A stretch of DNA of 16,683 nucleotides from Bacteroides sp. UBA7333 (GTDB lineage Bacteria > Bacteroidota > Bacteroidia > Bacteroidales > Bacteroidaceae), in contig DKPN01000069.1 of assembly GCA_002471195.1 (NCBI GenBank), forward strand, positions 1 through 16,683, in the 5' to 3' direction. How positions within the stretch are numbered: position 1 is the first letter of the stretch; every line of letters starts with the position of its first letter. The notes beneath the pieces are model-generated. The model saw only the letters and a list, made by a program, of their open reading frames with translations, was not told where the DNA came from and made no database searches. The position numbers and the translations under genes were made by a program. Positions 1 to 8,351 of the stretch are shown here, in pieces.

Positions 1-6
1 GTCAAT

Positions 7-345
7 TTAACCGTTTTTTCCAGCAACAGCGTTGAATGTGCCGGTGTGGTTTACAGTTGATGTCGTTAGTGCATCACGTAGTTGTCGGCAGTCATATAAA
101 GATATATTCGCGATACTATCAAGGCGTTCTTGATATTCGTTTAAGAGGTTACGGAGCTTCGTGTTTATTGAACTTGCTTGTGGATGTTTAACGACCATCC
201 CATTTTTAAACTGAGAAGCAGATTCAATTTTGAAGCGAGTAAGAATGAAATATGTTTTCTTTTTATGACATACGCCGATGCGTATTTTATATGATCCATC
301 GATTGATGGTTTGTCTTTTAGGATTGCAAGTTTAAGAGTTGCCAT
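7..345 (-). pseudogene. Tyrosine recombinase (integrase) N-terminal arm domain, truncated
   Basis: This 112-codon reading frame resembles the N-terminal arm-type DNA-binding domain of Bacteroidetes phage/ICE integrases: it opens MATLKLAILKDK, followed by a basic beta-rich stretch (KIRIGVCHKKKTYF, about residues 20-33), VVKHP and a helical segment NTKLRNLLNEYQERL. Family members are usually about 400 residues, with a core-binding and a catalytic domain after this one. Here a TAA at 7-9 stops translation after the arm domain, and only six bases remain before the window edge. I therefore cannot see whether the rest lies in another frame (a frameshift, perhaps at the A6 run shortly before the stop), is deleted, or was never there. 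It lies 155 bp past the 3' end of a tRNA-Arg gene in the same orientation, the classic position of an integrase beside its attachment site. The ATG at 345 is the natural family start. Function is probably lost. An alternative is a free-standing small arm-domain protein. Confidence 0.7.
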
Positions 346-362
346 ATTGATTAAAATATAAT

Positions 363-398
363 TCGTTGTTTTTTCGTTGTTTTTTCACTCAAGAGTGA
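363..398. repeat. 11-bp tandem repeat plus 6-bp inverted repeat upstream of integrase fragment
   Basis: TCGTTGTTTTT occurs twice in direct succession (363-373 and 374-384). The next unit begins with TCACTC, which forms a perfect inverted repeat TCACTC-AA-GAGTGA (385-398). The cluster lies between the integrase start and the tRNA 3' end. Arm-type integrase sites and excisionase sites are often short direct repeats in this position, so a recombination or regulatory role is possible. This is inference from position only. Confidence 0.4.
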
Positions 399-445
399 GA
401 AAAAGAATCTTTTTTTTAATCGGCAAGGGTAGGAAGAGATAGAAA

Positions 446-493
446 AAAGAGATACATAAAAGGCTTATAATTAGCGTATTTATATATCTCTTT
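446..493 (-). terminator. Putative intrinsic terminator of tRNA-Arg
   Basis: On the minus strand, a 9-base arm AAAGAGATA (493-485) pairs with TATCTCTTT (454-446). ATAAA/TTTAT extends the stem past a single mismatch, and further T residues follow on the minus strand. It starts 7 nt after the tRNA 3' end. The stem is AT-rich with a large apical loop, so it is a moderate rather than strong terminator. Confidence 0.45.
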
Positions 494-499
494 ACTAAG

Positions 500-573
<74 letters not shown>

Positions 574-589
574 ATCCTTAATTGCGATG

Positions 590-621
590 CAAAGATAGGG
601 CTTCTATTCCATTCTAGCAAG
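590..621 (-). promoter_or_regulatory. Bacteroidetes-type promoter of tRNA-Arg
   Basis: Read on the minus strand, TATCTTTG (597-590) matches the Bacteroidetes -7 consensus TAnnTTTG. CTTG (621-618), 20 nt upstream, is a three-out-of-four match to the -33 TTTG. The predicted transcription start falls about ten bases before the tRNA 5' end at 573. Confidence 0.6.
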
Positions 622-662
622 CGTTTTCGAAGTTTTTTTTATTAAAAAATTCACTCTATTTT

Positions 663-2111
663 TTATAAGCCTAAAGGTAAACGAGTTACATACCATAAAA
701 CAAATAATAAAATCCATGCAGCTAAAATAAAAATCACATATCGCCATGTATATTTTACTAGAGTAAAGTATGTAGTGTTAATTTTATACTGCTGAATATA
801 GGCTAAAACAAGTGGCATATAAAACAAAAAAGGAGTAATAGCATTAGTTGAACTGTCACCAATCCTAAATGCACACTGTACATAATCGGCAGTTACACCA
901 ATATTTTCGAACAATGGAATAAAAATAAATGCAAGAAGATTCCACTTAAACAATGCCGAAACCATAAATAGATTTAAACAAGCTGCAAATAGAGTAAAAA
1001 GAATTAGCCCACCCAATGGAGAATAATCGAACATAATAAAAAGATTAGCCCCGCCTATGGCAATATATTTATCTAAATGGGTATACTCCATGCACGCGAA
1101 CATTTGTGAAGCAAAGAAGGCAATAACTAAATAATTCCCCATCAATCGCATGGATTGCGACAAGCCATTAGATATATCTATATCAGAACGATATTTCCCT
1201 GAGCTAAAACCATAAACAACACCAATTAATCCGATACCAAAAGACAATAAGAAAAGAACGCCCATAATAAAAGGTGAGCGCATTAAATTGCCACTAACTC
1301 CTCTTAAAATGCCATATGATGAAAATGTAGAAAATATAATGATGAAAAAATAAACAGCACCCACTATCATAGCAATATTCACAGCACGTTTCTCTTTTTT
1401 TGATAATAATCTATCGCTTACTGCTTCTACTGAATATTGATTTAATTGTGGTAATAATGATTTTGTTGTCACAAAATATATAATAAAAGCAATTAATATT
1501 GTAGAAACAGCCATAAAATAATAGTTCGACATTTGACCTATTATATCTGCGCCTCTATTATGATTGATAATGGCATCGTCGGTAATGCGCGAAATTAGTG
1601 GATCCATTGTGCTTAATAATATATTAGCACTATAACCACAAGCCACAGATACATAAGCAGTAATGATACCAATTATGGGATGTAGATTAATATACCGAAA
1701 TAACATAGCCGAAATTGGCAATAATATAATGTATCCGGCATCTCCAATGGCATTTGATAGCAATCCTAATACTATAACTATCCATATCACTCTTTTCCGA
1801 TCGCTTGGGTGCACCGTGTGACGAAACAATGCATCTATAAATCCTGAATGTTGGGCCACACTAATACCAAACATGGCTACGATCACCATTCCCAATGGAG
1901 CAAAGTTAGTATAGTTTGTAACAATATGTCTTAGTAACCAACGAATTCCTTCTGGGCTTATTAAACTTTGTATATATACCAGTTCTCCAGTCTGGGGCAA
2001 TATTACATTCAAGCCATAAATCTCGGCAATCCATGACGACAATATAATAATGGCCGTAAGCGAGAAGTACATTGTTGCCGGATGAAATATATGCCAAGTA
2101 TTACTCTTCAT
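663..2111 (-). CDS. AbgT-family transporter
   Basis: This is a 482-residue inner-membrane protein with many hydrophobic helices. It belongs to the AbgT family, named after the E. coli p-aminobenzoyl-glutamate importer; MtrF and YdaH of the same family have been described as sulfonamide exporters. Family landmarks are the N-terminal HP...LSWIAEIYGL (10-34), NFAPLGMVIVAMFGISVAQHSG (69-90), SNAIGDAGY (119-127) in the first re-entrant region and GDSSTNAITPF (418-428) in the second; the last two carry the inverted-repeat hairpins of this fold. The length is slightly below the usual 500 or so residues, but both ends look complete. The ATG at 2111 lies 11 bp inside the end of the response regulator gene, so translation is probably coupled and the three genes form one operon. 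The family is secure. Substrate and direction (uptake of folate breakdown product versus drug or metabolite export) cannot be read from the sequence. Confidence 0.9.
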   Translation of the reverse strand: MKSNTWHIFHPATMYFSLTAIIILSSWIAEIYGLNVILPQTGELVYIQSLISPEGIRWLLRHIVTNYTNFAPLGMVIVAMFGISVAQHSGFIDALFRHTVHPSDRKRVIWIVIVLGLLSNAIGDAGYIILLPISAMLFRYINLHPIIGIITAYVSVACGYSANILLSTMDPLISRITDDAIINHNRGADIIGQMSNYYFMAVSTILIAFIIYFVTTKSLLPQLNQYSVEAVSDRLLSKKEKRAVNIAMIVGAVYFFIIIFSTFSSYGILRGVSGNLMRSPFIMGVLFLLSFGIGLIGVVYGFSSGKYRSDIDISNGLSQSMRLMGNYLVIAFFASQMFACMEYTHLDKYIAIGGANLFIMFDYSPLGGLILFTLFAACLNLFMVSALFKWNLLAFIFIPLFENIGVTADYVQCAFRIGDSSTNAITPFLFYMPLVLAYIQQYKINTTYFTLVKYTWRYVIFILAAWILLFVLWYVTRLPLGL

Positions 2112-2829
2112 CAGCTTCCAAGTTGTCTATATCAAGAATACGAAGTTCTAAAGCACGAACAACTAAGCGTGTAGCATTAACTCCTACCCTCTCTTCATTC
2201 GAAAACAAACGATTAATAAGATCATTCTGACGCTTCTCTAATGATTTTACTCCAAAAGGCATTGCCTTTAAACTTGCAATCATATCTTTTGTGTATCCCA
2301 ATGCCAAATGGCGTAAAAAGCGTTCATCATACTCGTCAATATCATAATCGATAACCGCTTCTTGACGTTTTATCTCGTTAGCAACCGATTCTTTAAAGCG
2401 TTTTACAATGCGCTCTAATATAGGATAATTGAAGACTAGTTTTTTACCATTCATCACAGCTTCAACATCGGTTTTAGTAAGGAGTTCACCTGTTTTTAAA
2501 ATGATGCCATCGGCACCCGCATTGAGTACATCTACCCACAGTTTTTCATTTAATATTTCGCCTGTAAATATTAAAATATGAATATGAGGATACTTCATTG
2601 ATAAATTTTTACAGATATCTACTCCAATTGTTGTAGATCCCCCCAATCCCAAATCCAATAAAATCAAATCGGGCAACTGTATTTCGAGCAGTTTCCATAA
2701 TTCGGCTTCTGTCATAGCTGCACCAATCACTTCAGCCTCTGGTATCTCATGTCGGAAGATTTCTTCGGTTCCTTTGAGTTCTAGTTTAACATCTTCAACA
2801 ATAATTACTTTAAATTTTTTCCCTTCCAT
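2101..2829 (-). CDS. Response regulator with receiver domain and LuxR-like C-terminal domain
   Basis: This 242-residue cytoplasmic protein begins with a CheY-like receiver domain (about 6-128). It has the acidic pair E12-D13, the phosphoacceptor D59 in LILLDLGLG, the switch Thr89 (FTG) and the conserved Lys112 (ILKTG), so it should accept phosphate. After a linker rich in charged residues, a helical C-terminal region (about 165-210; FLRHLALGYTKDMIASL then VKSLEKRQNDLINRLF) resembles a divergent NarL/LuxR helix-turn-helix of a type seen in Bacteroidetes regulators (possibly what Pfam lists as DUF5932; not checked). It starts 14 bp after the double kinase gene and overlaps the AbgT gene by 11 bp, so its cognate kinase is almost certainly the upstream gene, and its targets may include its own operon. 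DNA binding is inferred, because the recognition helix is only weakly canonical. Confidence 0.88.
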   Translation of the reverse strand: MEGKKFKVIIVEDVKLELKGTEEIFRHEIPEAEVIGAAMTEAELWKLLEIQLPDLILLDLGLGGSTTIGVDICKNLSMKYPHIHILIFTGEILNEKLWVDVLNAGADGIILKTGELLTKTDVEAVMNGKKLVFNYPILERIVKRFKESVANEIKRQEAVIDYDIDEYDERFLRHLALGYTKDMIASLKAMPFGVKSLEKRQNDLINRLFSNEERVGVNATRLVVRALELRILDIDNLEADEE

Positions 2830-2843
2830 ATATGGTTATTCTA

Positions 2844-5800
2844 TTATTTATAATTTATTTTCGTTTTAATAGGTAATGTAAAATAGATAGTGTACCCTCC
2901 TATATTAGAAGGTATTGCATTAATTCTACAACCTCTTTTGCCGGCAAATTCATCGTGTTCACGTATAATCTGCTTGCAGATTAAAAACTCTGTTCCTTTC
3001 AATTTTTCATTATCGGCAGAAGTCATCTGCTTTAAGTTGGGATTAAAGAGTAAATTGAGTTCTTCTACACTTTTATTTCTTCGGGTATCGGTATATTGAA
3101 AGCGTACAAAGTCGTTATCATCAATCGCATTAAATACAATATCACCATCTTTTGATTCATTCAACGATTCTTCAATTAGATTTTCAATCAGAAATTTCAA
3201 TTGAATGATATCGCCTACTATTTTTCCATCCACACAATCAGTTGTAAAATCTATACTGAAAGTGAGTTTACGAGATGCTTTATGAAAGTATTTTATTGCA
3301 TAGTCTATTAATTCTCTGACCTCAATTGTACCTCTTCTAAATGTAATATCTTCTAACTGGCGTGAGGCACACGAACTCAAAATCGTAAATATACCCTTAT
3401 AATATTCAATCAATTCACTTATAGCTACTACATTGTCGGTCTCATCTTTGACAGAAATCTCATTATTATTTAATCTACGAACAATTTGCTTAATTCGATT
3501 TGGATAATATATGGTTTCATGTTTAATAGTAGAAAGACAATTATCGAGTACCATATTTTGAATATGAAGAATACTATCTTCCCACGAAGCTCTTTTAGCA
3601 TTTTCGTGTGCAAATTCGATATCACGATATTTATTTGCCATTTTGATAATGGCATTATAAACTACTATTGAAAAGTATCCAGCTATCAATTCCGACATAA
3701 TATAATCGGTATCCGAAATGGCATCTTTTGCGAAATCTAAATAGAGAACACCAATACAGCGATGCTTTTCGTCTTTATCAATAATTAATGGAATGGCCAG
3801 TGCAGTGTTATTGACTTTTTTGATTTCGTCTTTAAAGCATTCACTCACGATTATAGGAGTTTCACTACCCGATGTTTGAGATGTGAAAATGAGCTGACAC
3901 AAATTGGCATTGTATATGCCCAATCCTAAGTTGTTTATATTGAATAAATCATTGATTGAATTAAATGAATCGGATACTAAGCGTCGAGGTATTTCGTTTA
4001 AAGCATTTTCTTCCAATTGCAAAGCTTCTACATCGCCATTAACCGACGATATGGATGATGAAAAAATCTTTTTATTTATTTCGAATACTTGTTCTAAATA
4101 TATTTGATTCAATTTACGCTTCCGGTAAGAAATGATATAGTAACCTATTAAAGCTGCTATCAACAATAATACACAAAGTACTATACCTATAAATTTATTG
4201 ATTGACGACTGTACCAAATCTCTACAATAATTCTCGAGCGATTTGTCTTCTCCTTGCAATTTATATAGCGAGGTGTAAGCCCTATTATTATAATTATAAC
4301 CATTGATTTGCTTTAAAGCCAAAAATGCCACCGCTGCTTCATTACGAATATCAAGAATTACGTGATAGTCGGTATTAATTAAACTATTCCACCACTCTAT
4401 TTCTACCGGTTCAATATCGTCGACAAGCTTTAACTCTTTATCAGAGTCAGGATAGCATTTTTTATAATATTGATTGAGTTTTACAAGAGCAGAATCTACA
4501 TAGAGTAACGATTTTTGATAATCGTTGTTGATATTTGCATAATAAGCTTCGTTAGCATAATCGGAAGCTTCATTTAAAAGATAATCATATTTCGAATAAA
4601 TAAGTAATGCGTTATCGGTATCTATGTTTAAAGTATTTTGTCGGGGTTGGCACGAAAATAGCGTAAAAATAACAGCAAAAGTATATAAGGTTCTTTTTAT
4701 ACCTATCGGCAATCGAAAATAAAACCGGCTACCTTTACCTAGTTTACTTTCTACACCAAACAAACAGACACTAAATATAGAATTTGTTTTTTTATACTTT
4801 TCGATAATTCCTTTACAGTTGATTAATCCGAATCCACTTCCTTTGCTTAAAAGTAAAGTATCATTTTCATCAAGAATATTGTGAACTCCTATTTCGTGTG
4901 AGTTATATATTTTCTGGTCGCGTATACACATTAAATCCTCTTCAGAAAGACCTCTGCCATTATCCTGAACAGATATCTCAATATAATCGTCTGCTTTTTC
5001 TGCAAATAATGAAATCTCACCACCCTCTTGTGTATATTTACGTGCGTTCTCTACCAAAGTATTAATCATAAAGGCCGTCAAAGCCTTGTCTGCTTTTACC
5101 CATAAATCGGTAGATTGAATATTGAATGTTTGTTTTTTAGTATCAAAAGTTCTTCGCCCTTTAGATAGAAGTTCAAAGATTTCTTCCAAAGAAAAAGTCT
5201 CTATATTTAAGCTTAACTTGCCTTGTTTCATTTTAATCCACAAAGCCAATATATCGTTATATTCATTTATGGTATTTACCAATTCTTCGATATACTGATA
5301 TTTTGCTTTCTTTATTTCGGTATCATTAATATATCCTTTGCCTATTAGTTTATTAATTTCGTTCAACATCCTATCAATATAAGGGGTAATACCGGTAACA
5401 ATTGAAAGACAGGCTTTTTTTACAATATTTTGCCTTTTATTGATAATGATATGCTGTTCGTAGATATAACGTTGCTTATCCAATTGCGACTGTTCATCAT
5501 TCAAAATGGAGTTGGTCAATTCGTTATCGGATGCCCATTCAATATATGGATGTAAGATATGAACCAATGCTTGCTCCGATTTAGATAATTGCGTCTTAGG
5601 CATTAGTTGAATACTATTTTCATGATTTACGATCAACACCTTATTATCACCCAATAAATCGTTTAAACCCTGCTGAACCAGTTCAACATTCATAGGTACG
5701 GTAGAAGTAATATCTCTGCACAGTGATAAAGTTTTTTGTAATCGTTGCACATAACTTGTATTTCGTATTTTTGAACGTCTATTAAATATGACAAAAAGCA

Positions 5801-7157
5801 CAGCTACGATCACAATACCAATTATAACCAAAAACAAAATCATGGAGAGCTGTCGTGATTCATTTTCCAATGCCAAATATCGACTTTCCAATTCTTTGTC
5901 TTGACGAGTATCATTTAGGATATCAAGGTATATATTTCGATTATAATCCGACTCCTTTTTCAGTTCTAAACCTGCATACGACACACTGAGCTGTTCGCGT
6001 ATTCTTGATATCCATTCAGGAAGAGTTTTGATTTGCTCATGTTCTATCCATACCATTTCAGTATAAGTGGTATCAGACGAGTTATATAGATGCAATTTAT
6101 CAAACTCTTTAATCGATTTATCGTAAAACTGTTGATGATGTCGATTTACATAATTGAGGGCAATTGACAGGGTGTCGAGAGCAGCAGCATACTGTTGATG
6201 CATATTTAGATATTTGCCTATGGTGACGTATGTACCGGCTATTTGATAATTATCGCCATATTTTTTGAATGATTTTAAAGCTTCTTGTGCAAGACGCAAA
6301 GGCAATAAAGAATCGATAGATATATCTAAAGCTTGGAGCATATGCATACGTCGCGAAACAAATAAATCAAAATCATTTTTCGACATTAATAATTCGGACA
6401 AGGATTGCAGACTAGTACCCATATAATAATTATATCCACCTTCCGAAGCCAATGACATCGTATTATACAACTCGTCAAACTGAAATAATTTTTGTCGAAT
6501 TAAAGTTGTTTCAGTTCCCAGACCGGTGTAACCTAGAAAATAATTGTACCCTAAATATTGATTGGTATCAGACTTTAGTTCATTATTGACTGCTACTTCA
6601 TGAAGTGATTCTAACGCTTCGCGTCTTTGTTGCAAATAATAGTAATAGGTAGCCGAAACCAAATAAAACTCCGAAAATGCATAGTTTAAACGTTTGGTTT
6701 CGTGACGATCGGTAAAAACACTTATATCTTCACGAATCCGTTTCATTCGCTTCAAAGCACTATTACGGTAATCGTAAAATTCTTTATTCATAGCGGTTCG
6801 CTGATAGATACGCATCAATCCTACATCAGCAATCAAACATTCCAACTCATTTTTAGTTAAACCATGTACATCTTTATAAAGTTGTTCCGATTTTTCGAAA
6901 TCCATTTTTATAAAGGCACAAAAAGCCAGATTATTGCATGCCTCTGCCTTACCTTGTTTATACAACGAAGCATTATCGAATGCAGCATGAGCATATTCAT
7001 CCGATAAATTTAAACTTTTGTATTTATTGTTGTAAGAGATAGTGTTGAGTGAATCGATTAATTTGACTTCTCGCGATGGTGCAACGCCTACGCAAGCACT
7101 TAGCATAGTAAGAAAGGTTATTATCAATATACAAATTGAAATGTTCCGATTCAGCAT
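2844..7157 (-). CDS. Tandem (double) lipoprotein histidine kinase, DUF5112/DUF5113-like
   Basis: I start at the ATG at 7157 (1437 residues); an in-frame TTG at 7178 is less likely. Order of parts: lipoprotein signal with lipobox LSAC (C22); periplasmic TPR-like region to about 430; membrane helix 436-458; cytoplasmic linker; a dimerisation-like helix pair (576-648) in which the expected His is Gly589; an intact HATPase domain with N-box Asn704, DNGRG (732-736) and GSGFGL (773-778). Then comes a second hydrophobic segment ending in another lipobox-like LFSC (C836), a second putative periplasmic region, membrane helix 987-1010, a GAF-like domain (about 1060-1175), a second helix pair with His1213 in IKHETIYYP, and a degenerate ATPase domain (E1330 replaces the N-box Asn; TDTRRN replaces the glycine-rich G1 box). 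I recall Bacteroides proteins of this layout being assigned DUF5112 and DUF5113, but could not check. It probably senses an envelope signal and phosphorylates the response regulator 14 bp downstream. The ligand is unknown. Confidence 0.85.
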   Translation of the reverse strand: MLNRNISICILIITFLTMLSACVGVAPSREVKLIDSLNTISYNNKYKSLNLSDEYAHAAFDNASLYKQGKAEACNNLAFCAFIKMDFEKSEQLYKDVHGLTKNELECLIADVGLMRIYQRTAMNKEFYDYRNSALKRMKRIREDISVFTDRHETKRLNYAFSEFYLVSATYYYYLQQRREALESLHEVAVNNELKSDTNQYLGYNYFLGYTGLGTETTLIRQKLFQFDELYNTMSLASEGGYNYYMGTSLQSLSELLMSKNDFDLFVSRRMHMLQALDISIDSLLPLRLAQEALKSFKKYGDNYQIAGTYVTIGKYLNMHQQYAAALDTLSIALNYVNRHHQQFYDKSIKEFDKLHLYNSSDTTYTEMVWIEHEQIKTLPEWISRIREQLSVSYAGLELKKESDYNRNIYLDILNDTRQDKELESRYLALENESRQLSMILFLVIIGIVIVAVLFVIFNRRSKIRNTSYVQRLQKTLSLCRDITSTVPMNVELVQQGLNDLLGDNKVLIVNHENSIQLMPKTQLSKSEQALVHILHPYIEWASDNELTNSILNDEQSQLDKQRYIYEQHIIINKRQNIVKKACLSIVTGITPYIDRMLNEINKLIGKGYINDTEIKKAKYQYIEELVNTINEYNDILALWIKMKQGKLSLNIETFSLEEIFELLSKGRRTFDTKKQTFNIQSTDLWVKADKALTAFMINTLVENARKYTQEGGEISLFAEKADDYIEISVQDNGRGLSEEDLMCIRDQKIYNSHEIGVHNILDENDTLLLSKGSGFGLINCKGIIEKYKKTNSIFSVCLFGVESKLGKGSRFYFRLPIGIKRTLYTFAVIFTLFSCQPRQNTLNIDTDNALLIYSKYDYLLNEASDYANEAYYANINNDYQKSLLYVDSALVKLNQYYKKCYPDSDKELKLVDDIEPVEIEWWNSLINTDYHVILDIRNEAAVAFLALKQINGYNYNNRAYTSLYKLQGEDKSLENYCRDLVQSSINKFIGIVLCVLLLIAALIGYYIISYRKRKLNQIYLEQVFEINKKIFSSSISSVNGDVEALQLEENALNEIPRRLVSDSFNSINDLFNINNLGLGIYNANLCQLIFTSQTSGSETPIIVSECFKDEIKKVNNTALAIPLIIDKDEKHRCIGVLYLDFAKDAISDTDYIMSELIAGYFSIVVYNAIIKMANKYRDIEFAHENAKRASWEDSILHIQNMVLDNCLSTIKHETIYYPNRIKQIVRRLNNNEISVKDETDNVVAISELIEYYKGIFTILSSCASRQLEDITFRRGTIEVRELIDYAIKYFHKASRKLTFSIDFTTDCVDGKIVGDIIQLKFLIENLIEESLNESKDGDIVFNAIDDNDFVRFQYTDTRRNKSVEELNLLFNPNLKQMTSADNEKLKGTEFLICKQIIREHDEFAGKRGCRINAIPSNIGGYTIYFTLPIKTKINYK

Positions 7158-7229
7158 ATTATTTATGAGTGCAATCAATATTTAGACAATCATTTTTTGT
7201 CAATAAAGCAAACGCTATATTACAATAGT

Positions 7230-7278
7230 CTATATATCATATTTATAATTTATCATATATAGTATTAACGCAAATTTA
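7230..7278 (-). promoter_or_regulatory. Promoter and repeat cluster upstream of the double kinase operon
   Basis: On the minus strand, TAAATTTG (7278-7271) fits the Bacteroidetes -7 element. No good -33 TTTG is seen. Just downstream of the predicted start, TATCATAT occurs twice as a direct repeat (7235-7242 and 7251-7258, 16 bp apart), inside a near-perfect inverted repeat CTATATATCAT / ATCATATATAG (7230-7240, 7252-7262; one mismatch). This could be an operator, for example for autoregulation by the response regulator. The strong AT bias makes chance a real alternative. Confidence 0.4.
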
Positions 7279-7352
7279 AAAATATTTCTTGTGAATATGA
7301 GTGAAAAAAGATTTTTTATACAATAACTCTTTTAGATTGCTGATACTTTTCA

Positions 7353-7360
7353 TAACTTTG
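7353..7360 (+). promoter_or_regulatory. prs promoter, -7 element
   Basis: TAACTTTG is a full match to TAnnTTTG, 40 bp before the prs ATG. The -33 region (TTTTA near 7330-7334) is an imperfect TTTG. The orientation is divergent from the kinase operon. Confidence 0.5.
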
Positions 7361-7400
7361 CATGCGAAATAAATAAATAGGTAACAACTATTACATTAAA

Positions 7401-8339
7401 ATGAGCGCAAAAGCACCTTTTATGGTATTCTCGGGTACTAACTCGAAATATCTTGCAGAGAAAATCTGCGCAAGCTTAAATTGTCCACTTGGTAATATGA
7501 ACATTACTCACTTTGCCGATGGAGAATTTTCAGTTTCTTACGAAGAATCAGTACGTGGTTCTAACGTTTTTCTTGTCCAATCTACTTTCCCAAATTCTGA
7601 CAACTTAATGGAGTTACTCCTTATGATCGATGCAGCAAAAAGAGCATCGGCTAAAAGTGTAGTAGCAGTAATCCCTTATTTTGGATGGGCTCGTCAAGAC
7701 AGAAAAGATAAACCTCGTGTTTCAATTGGAGCTAAACTAGTAGCAGATTTGTTGGTAGTTGCAGGTATTGATCGTCTTATCACCATGGACTTACACGCTG
7801 ATCAAATTCAAGGTTTCTTCAATGTACCTGTAGATCATTTGTATGCATCAGCTGTTTTTCTTCCATACATCCAGTCTTTACAACTTGAAGATTTAGTTAT
7901 CGCAACTCCTGATGTAGGCGGTTCAAAACGTGCAAGCACATACTCTAAATATCTAGATGTGCCATTGGTATTGTGTAACAAATCACGCGAGAAAGCGAAT
8001 GAAGTGGCTTCAATGCAAATCATAGGTGATGTAAAAAATAAAAACGTGGTTTTAATTGATGATATCGTAGATACTGCAGGAACAATCACTAAAGCGGCCA
8101 ACATTATGTACGAAGCAGGTGCTAAATCGGTTCGTGCTATTTCTAGCCACTGTGTGATGTCTGACCCAGCATCTTTTAGAGTACAAGAGTCATCACTTAC
8201 TGAAATTGTATTTACTGATAGCATTCCTTATTCGAAAAAATGCGACAAAGTAAAACAATTGAGCATTTCAGATATGTTTGCCGAAACAATTAAACGTGTG
8301 GTAAACAATGAATCTATCAGCTCACAATATTTGATCTAA
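7401..8339 (+). CDS. prs: Ribose-phosphate pyrophosphokinase (PRPP synthetase)
   Basis: A 312-residue cytoplasmic enzyme that makes 5-phosphoribosyl diphosphate from ribose 5-phosphate and ATP, feeding purine, pyrimidine, NAD, His and Trp synthesis. Clear family marks are the N-terminal FADGE (38-42), the catalytic flexible loop with ARQDRKDKPR (97-106), the PRPP synthetase signature DLHADQIQGFF (130-140) and the PRPP-binding loop VVLIDDIVDTAGT (216-228). The length equals that of class I bacterial enzymes. The ATG at 7401 is directly before the conserved beta strand (FMVFSGTNS), and no Shine-Dalgarno sequence is seen, as is normal in Bacteroidetes. It stands alone on the plus strand with its own promoter and a strong terminator, divergent from the kinase operon and convergent with fetAB. 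Confidence 0.97.
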   Translation: MSAKAPFMVFSGTNSKYLAEKICASLNCPLGNMNITHFADGEFSVSYEESVRGSNVFLVQSTFPNSDNLMELLLMIDAAKRASAKSVVAVIPYFGWARQDRKDKPRVSIGAKLVADLLVVAGIDRLITMDLHADQIQGFFNVPVDHLYASAVFLPYIQSLQLEDLVIATPDVGGSKRASTYSKYLDVPLVLCNKSREKANEVASMQIIGDVKNKNVVLIDDIVDTAGTITKAANIMYEAGAKSVRAISSHCVMSDPASFRVQESSLTEIVFTDSIPYSKKCDKVKQLSISDMFAETIKRVVNNESISSQYLI

Positions 8340-8351
8340 TTTTAGATGCAT

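Noticed and set aside
600..662. T-rich stretch with TTCGAA near 629-634 considered as a terminator for the AbgT gene
   Set aside because: On the minus strand it gives only a very short stem and the T-run lies on the wrong side; no convincing terminator could be drawn.
3486..4107. Short plus-strand open frames opposite the kinase gene
   Set aside because: The sequences look like reverse translations of helical coding DNA, with no domain, no start context and no neighbour to match.
7158..7178. Longer start (TTG at 7178) for the double kinase
   Set aside because: The ATG at 7157 gives a compact lipoprotein signal (MLNRNISIC...) of normal length, while the extra seven residues add a second hydrophobic stretch before the charged region.
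7835..8224. 129-residue open frame antisense to prs
   Set aside because: It is fully inside a well-conserved gene on the opposite strand, resembles no family I recognise, and has no promoter or start context of its own; a shadow frame.
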